Shown here piece by piece: positions 61,027 to 64,000 of a DNA stretch of 64,000 bases. Origin of the DNA: JADYZU01 sp964540965 (GTDB lineage: Bacteria > Pseudomonadota > Alphaproteobacteria > Rhodobacterales > Rhodobacteraceae). Below the pieces are notes generated by a model, which had not been told where the DNA came from, did no database searches, and saw nothing but the letters and a program-made list of their open reading frames with translations. The stretch is from assembly GCA_964540965.1 (NCBI GenBank), contig CAZIOT010000004.1, positions 174,838 to 238,837 of the forward strand. Reading direction: 5' to 3'. The position numbers and the translations under genes are program-made. Each line of letters begins with the position of its first letter. Positions within the stretch are counted from its first letter, which is position 1.

Positions 61027-61509
61027 ATGGCGGATGTGACGGTCGGGATCATCATGGGGTCGCAAAGCGACTGGCCCACCCTGCGCGAGGCGGCGGCGAT
61101 CCTTGACGAACTGGGCATCAGCTACGAGGCACGCATCGTCTCGGCCCATCGCACGCCCGACCGACTGTGGGACTATGGCAAGACCGCCGTTGACCGCGGC
61201 CTGAAGGTCATCATCGCCGGTGCCGGCGGCGCGGCGCATCTGCCCGGCATGATGGCGTCGAAAACCCGGCTGCCGGTGATCGGCGTGCCGGTGCAGACCC
61301 GGGCGCTGTCCGGGGTCGATTCGCTTTATTCCATCGTCCAGATGCCGCGCGGCTATCCGGTGGCGACGATGGCCATCGGCGGCGCGGCGAATGCCGGGCT
61401 GATGGCCGCCGGCATTCTTGCACTTTCCGATCCTGCATTGGCCGAAAGGCTGGACAAATGGCGGGCGGACTTGTCCGATTCGATCCCCGAGGCGCCAAGC
61501 GATGACTGA
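61027..61509 (+). CDS. purE: N5-carboxyaminoimidazole ribonucleotide mutase
   Basis: 160-aa class I PurE of purine synthesis. The signature is IIMGSQSDWPTLREAAAIL and EARIVSAHRTPDRL, with GAGGAAHLPGM and PVIGVPVQTRALSGVDSLYS in the active site. It makes CAIR from N5-CAIR. The start (61027) follows GGGGGCAGG. It overlaps purK by 8 bases. Confidence 0.96.
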   Translation: MADVTVGIIMGSQSDWPTLREAAAILDELGISYEARIVSAHRTPDRLWDYGKTAVDRGLKVIIAGAGGAAHLPGMMASKTRLPVIGVPVQTRALSGVDSLYSIVQMPRGYPVATMAIGGAANAGLMAAGILALSDPALAERLDKWRADLSDSIPEAPSDD

Positions 61510-62584
61510 TCCCCTGCCCCCCGGCGCCGTGATCGGCATCCTTGGCGGCGGTCAATTGGGCCGCATGCTGGCGGTCGCGGCAAGCCGCCTCGGCTTTCTG
61601 ACCCATATCTATGAACCGGGCGCCGATTGCCCGGCTGCGCAGGTCGCCGCCCGCTGCACGACCGCGCCCTGGGACGACGCCGCGGCCCTGGCCGGTTTCG
61701 CCCGCTCGGTCGATGTCGTCACCTATGAATTCGAGAATGTCCCCGCCGCCAGCCTCGACATGATCGAATCCCTGCGCCCGATCCGCCCCGGCCGCCGGGC
61801 GCTGGAAGTGTCGCAAGAGCGGGTGGCGGAAAAGACCTTCCTGACCGGCATCGGCCTGACCACCGCCCCCTTTGCCGCGGTGGATGACCTGCCGTCGCTT
61901 GAGGCCGCGCTGGCGCGGATCGGCACCCCGGCGATCCTCAAGACCCGGACGCTTGGCTATGACGGCAAAGGGCAGGCGCGGATCATGGCGCCCGGCGATG
62001 CTGCCACCGCGCTGGCCGAGATGGCCGGTGCGCCCGCCATCCTTGAAGGGTTCATCGCCTTTGACCGCGAGGTCAGCGTCATCGCCGCCCGCGGGCTTGA
62101 CGGCAGCGTCGCCGCCTACGACCCCGGCGAGAATGTGCATGTCGGCGGCATCCTGCGCACCACCACGGTGCCGGCCCGGCTGTCGCCCGGTCAGCGCAGC
62201 GATGCCGTGCTGATCGCGGCGCGGATCCTCAACGCGCTGGATTACGTCGGCGTGCTCGGGGTCGAGCTTTTCGTGACCCCCGCCGGGCTGGTGGTGAACG
62301 AGATCGCCCCGCGCGTGCACAATTCCGGGCACTGGACACAGAACGGTTGCCTGATCGACCAGTTCGAACAGCATATCCGCGCCGTGGCCGGCTGGCCGCT
62401 TGGCGACGGGTCGCGTCATGCCGATGTGGTGATGGAAAACCTGATCGGCGCCGATATGGACCGCCTGCCGGTGCTGGCGTCCGAGGGATGCGCGATCCAT
62501 CTTTACGGCAAGGCGCAGGTCAAGCCGGGCCGCAAGATGGGCCATGTCAACCGGGTTCAGCCGCCGAAAAGGACGCCTTCATAG
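61502..62584 (+). CDS. purK: 5-(carboxyamino)imidazole ribonucleotide synthase
   Basis: 360-aa ATP-grasp enzyme making N5-CAIR from AIR, ATP and bicarbonate. The N-terminal GILGGGQLGRMLAVAASRLG, the ATP-grasp core (LKTRTLGYDGKGQARI) and NEIAPRVHNSGHWTQ are intact. Starts inside the 3' end of purE (8 bases overlap) and its 3' end overlaps the convergent hydrolase by 28 bases. Confidence 0.96.
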   Translation: MTDPLPPGAVIGILGGGQLGRMLAVAASRLGFLTHIYEPGADCPAAQVAARCTTAPWDDAAALAGFARSVDVVTYEFENVPAASLDMIESLRPIRPGRRALEVSQERVAEKTFLTGIGLTTAPFAAVDDLPSLEAALARIGTPAILKTRTLGYDGKGQARIMAPGDAATALAEMAGAPAILEGFIAFDREVSVIAARGLDGSVAAYDPGENVHVGGILRTTTVPARLSPGQRSDAVLIAARILNALDYVGVLGVELFVTPAGLVVNEIAPRVHNSGHWTQNGCLIDQFEQHIRAVAGWPLGDGSRHADVVMENLIGADMDRLPVLASEGCAIHLYGKAQVKPGRKMGHVNRVQPPKRTPS

Positions 62585-63312
62585 GTCAGGCTGCGGTCGA
62601 AACGGCCATCGCGCAGAAAGGTCAGCACCTGCGCGATGACCAGCGGGTTGTTCATCAGGAAGGTATGCGTCACCGGCAGGGTGATGTGGTCGGTCTCGCC
62701 CTCGAGATGGGTCGAGGCGACCGAGACCTTGCCGTCGTTCGGCCCCTCGATCAGTGCGGCGGTGATCGGGTTGATCGAGGCATTGCCGGCGATGATCCCG
62801 ACCTCGTAGGGCGGCAGATGCGGCGGGCTGGCCGAGGGCAGCGCCTGCGGCACGCTGTCGGGCGCGGTGCCCAGTTCCAGCCCCGCCGGCCCGTTCAGCC
62901 AGCGGAACGGCGGGAAATCCCCAAACAGATCAACCAGTTCCGATCCCTTGTTCGGCGGCGCCAGCATGACGACGCGGCCCATGTTGGCCGGCCGGTGATG
63001 CGACAGCCAGGCGCGGGCCAGGATGCCGCCCATCGAATGGGTGACGAAATGCACCTTACGGTCGCCGCAGGCCGCGACATCGCGCGGCAGCGCGGTATCG
63101 ACCAGGTCGGCGATACTGGCGTCAGTCGAGGGGTAGCCGGAATTGACCGTGCCATAGCCGCAACGGTCGAGCACCAGTTGCATCGGCTTGAGAGAGGCGG
63201 TGCCGCGGGCCAGGCCGTGCAGCAGCACCACGCATTCGGTGTCCGGCTCGGGCCCCGCGGCAAAGCGGCGGCCCAGAATGGCGGCAAGCGAGGGCGGATG
63301 GCGGCGGGTCAT
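62557..63312 (-). CDS. Alpha/beta hydrolase, lipase-like
   Basis: 251 aa. It begins without an obvious signal, then has CVVLLHGLARG (oxyanion region) and the nucleophile elbow HFVTHSMGG (Ser). A second conserved part, VVMLAPPNKGSELVD, is typical of cytosolic lipase/acyltransferase-like hydrolases. The catalytic His would be in LPVTHTFLM near the end. Substrate unknown. Confidence 0.85.
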   Translation of the reverse strand: MTRRHPPSLAAILGRRFAAGPEPDTECVVLLHGLARGTASLKPMQLVLDRCGYGTVNSGYPSTDASIADLVDTALPRDVAACGDRKVHFVTHSMGGILARAWLSHHRPANMGRVVMLAPPNKGSELVDLFGDFPPFRWLNGPAGLELGTAPDSVPQALPSASPPHLPPYEVGIIAGNASINPITAALIEGPNDGKVSVASTHLEGETDHITLPVTHTFLMNNPLVIAQVLTFLRDGRFDRSLTYEGVLFGG

Positions 63313-63488
63313 GCGCGCAGAATAGCCGGCCCGCCGCCGCCGAAAAGGGGGAGCGCAGCGTCACGGGGCCACGGCGCCGTGGGGCGGTCCGGTTTTCGGA
63401 ACGGGGTCATGCGGCGGCCGGCCGTTTCCGGCCGCTTCCCCTGCCCACACCGCCTTGCACCCGCCGGCCGGGCGGGCGACAAGCGGGC

Positions 63489-63950
63489 ATGACCGGCCCT
63501 GCCCGCCTTCGCCCGGTTCCGCCCCGCGTGGCGGTCCGCGCCGTCCTCCTGCGCGAGGGGCGGCTCCTCCTCGTCAATGCCTATGCCGGCCGCGACGACC
63601 TGTGGTGCGCGCCCGGCGGCGGGGTCTGGCCGCATGCCTCGCTGCCCGACAACCTGGTCCGCGAGGTGTATGAGGAAACCGGTCTCACCGTGGCGGTCGG
63701 CGCCCCTTGCCTCGTGAACGAATTCCACGACCCGGACGGGCCGTTCCACCAGATCGACCTCTATTTTCGCTGCACGATCCTGTCGGGCGACCCGGACGGC
63801 GACTGGCGTGATCCCGAAGGGATCGTGTCGCAGCGGCGCTGGGTGTCGCGGGACGAGATCGCCGGCCTGCGGGTCAAGCCGGATTCGCTGGCCGGAATCG
63901 CCTGGGGCGACGGGTTTGGCTATGATCCGCTGGAGCCGATCCTGCGCTAG
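63489..63950 (+). CDS. Nudix hydrolase
   Basis: 153 aa with a canonical Nudix box: GGGVWPHASLPDNLVREVYE, then ETGL. REVYEETG agrees with the REUXEEXG consensus. The N-terminus PPRVAVRAVLLREGRLLLVN is a normal fold start. It is the last complete gene in the window; the TAG stop immediately precedes the possible insertion-sequence end. Substrate unknown. Confidence 0.88.
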   Translation: MTGPARLRPVPPRVAVRAVLLREGRLLLVNAYAGRDDLWCAPGGGVWPHASLPDNLVREVYEETGLTVAVGAPCLVNEFHDPDGPFHQIDLYFRCTILSGDPDGDWRDPEGIVSQRRWVSRDEIAGLRVKPDSLAGIAWGDGFGYDPLEPILR

Positions 63951-64000
63951 AGAGCGTCTTCATTTAGGCGAGCCAGGCCATTGCGCATGCGAGTGAGACG
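63951..64000 (-). mobile_element. Possible insertion-sequence end (partial)
   Basis: The last 50 bases begin AGAGCGTCTTCATTTAGGCG, directly after CTAG. Read on the minus strand there is an open frame from the window edge ending LACAMAWLA and a TAA (63966-63964), a composition like the C-terminus of IS5-group transposases, followed by GAGCGTCTTC-like terminal bases. Only one end is visible, so this is tentative. Confidence 0.3.

Overview
The window is GC-rich, gene-dense chromosomal DNA of an alphaproteobacterium, very probably of the order Rhodobacterales (Rhodobacter/Paracoccus relatives). This rests on several things together: Hint-domain proteins, a small heat-shock protein paired with a DUF1150 protein, a CsgH-type curli gene, an Lrp-family gene divergent from trxB, a fused sulfate adenylyltransferase/APS kinase, and GC-rich intergenic repeats built around an AAAGATGAA / GACGAAGAATGA core. 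No rRNA, tRNA, CRISPR array or prophage was recognised. One run of 10 N at 17686-17695 interrupts acs and behaves as a scaffold placeholder.

Layout. 0-3.8 kb (minus): DeoR-type regulator plus a TRAP transporter (dctQMP). 4.0-8.0 kb (plus, divergent): two FAD oxidoreductases and an FGGY kinase, each overlapping the next by 4 bases; with the TRAP genes they look like a glycerol/polyol uptake and oxidation locus. 8.1-15.4 kb (minus): LysR regulator, then a polyamine-type ABC transporter with a gamma-aminobutyraldehyde dehydrogenase (the E. coli ydcSTUV-patD arrangement) carrying an extra VOC-domain gene. 15.5-21.6 kb (plus): lipoprotein-like unknown, acs, adk, and an MHS-type transporter with a large soluble insert. 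21.6-26.6 kb: small membrane protein, hrpB, a Nudix hydrolase and trkH. 26.6-29.7 kb (minus): a secreted LCCL-domain protein, a membrane-anchored LuxR-type regulator and two secreted PepSY-like proteins with very acidic repetitive tails; this is the least familiar part of the window. 29.8-31.9 kb (minus): GNAT, trpB and a small secreted protein. 32-39.4 kb (plus): MerR regulator followed by an acyl-CoA dehydrogenase, a GST, a thiolase, a cupin and fadB, that is, a fatty/acyl-CoA beta-oxidation operon with candidate MerR operators.

39.5-43.8 kb: Hint protein, EamA exporter, an unknown membrane protein and a SPOR-domain protein with internal repeats. 43.9-48.4 kb (minus): a compact nucleoside salvage operon cdd-deoA-deoB-add-upp. 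48.7-52.2 kb: VOC/bicupin protein and maeB. 52.2-54.2 kb: nuclease-fold-like secreted protein divergent from a curli cluster (curlin, csgH, curlin). 54.4-59.8 kb: Hint protein, Lrp regulator, trxB, sat-cysC and a third Hint protein. 59.8-64 kb: DUF1150/hsp20, a YdcH-like protein, purE-purK, an alpha/beta hydrolase, a Nudix hydrolase and a possible insertion-sequence end.

The strongest unusual signals are (1) two copies of a roughly 210-250 bp multi-hairpin intergenic element whose hairpins show compensatory base changes, one copy carrying a nested palindromic insertion; (2) the PepSY/acidic-tail pair with a membrane LuxR regulator and the neighbouring LCCL protein; and (3) a cluster of three Hint proteins, one lacking the nucleophilic cysteine, close to curli genes.
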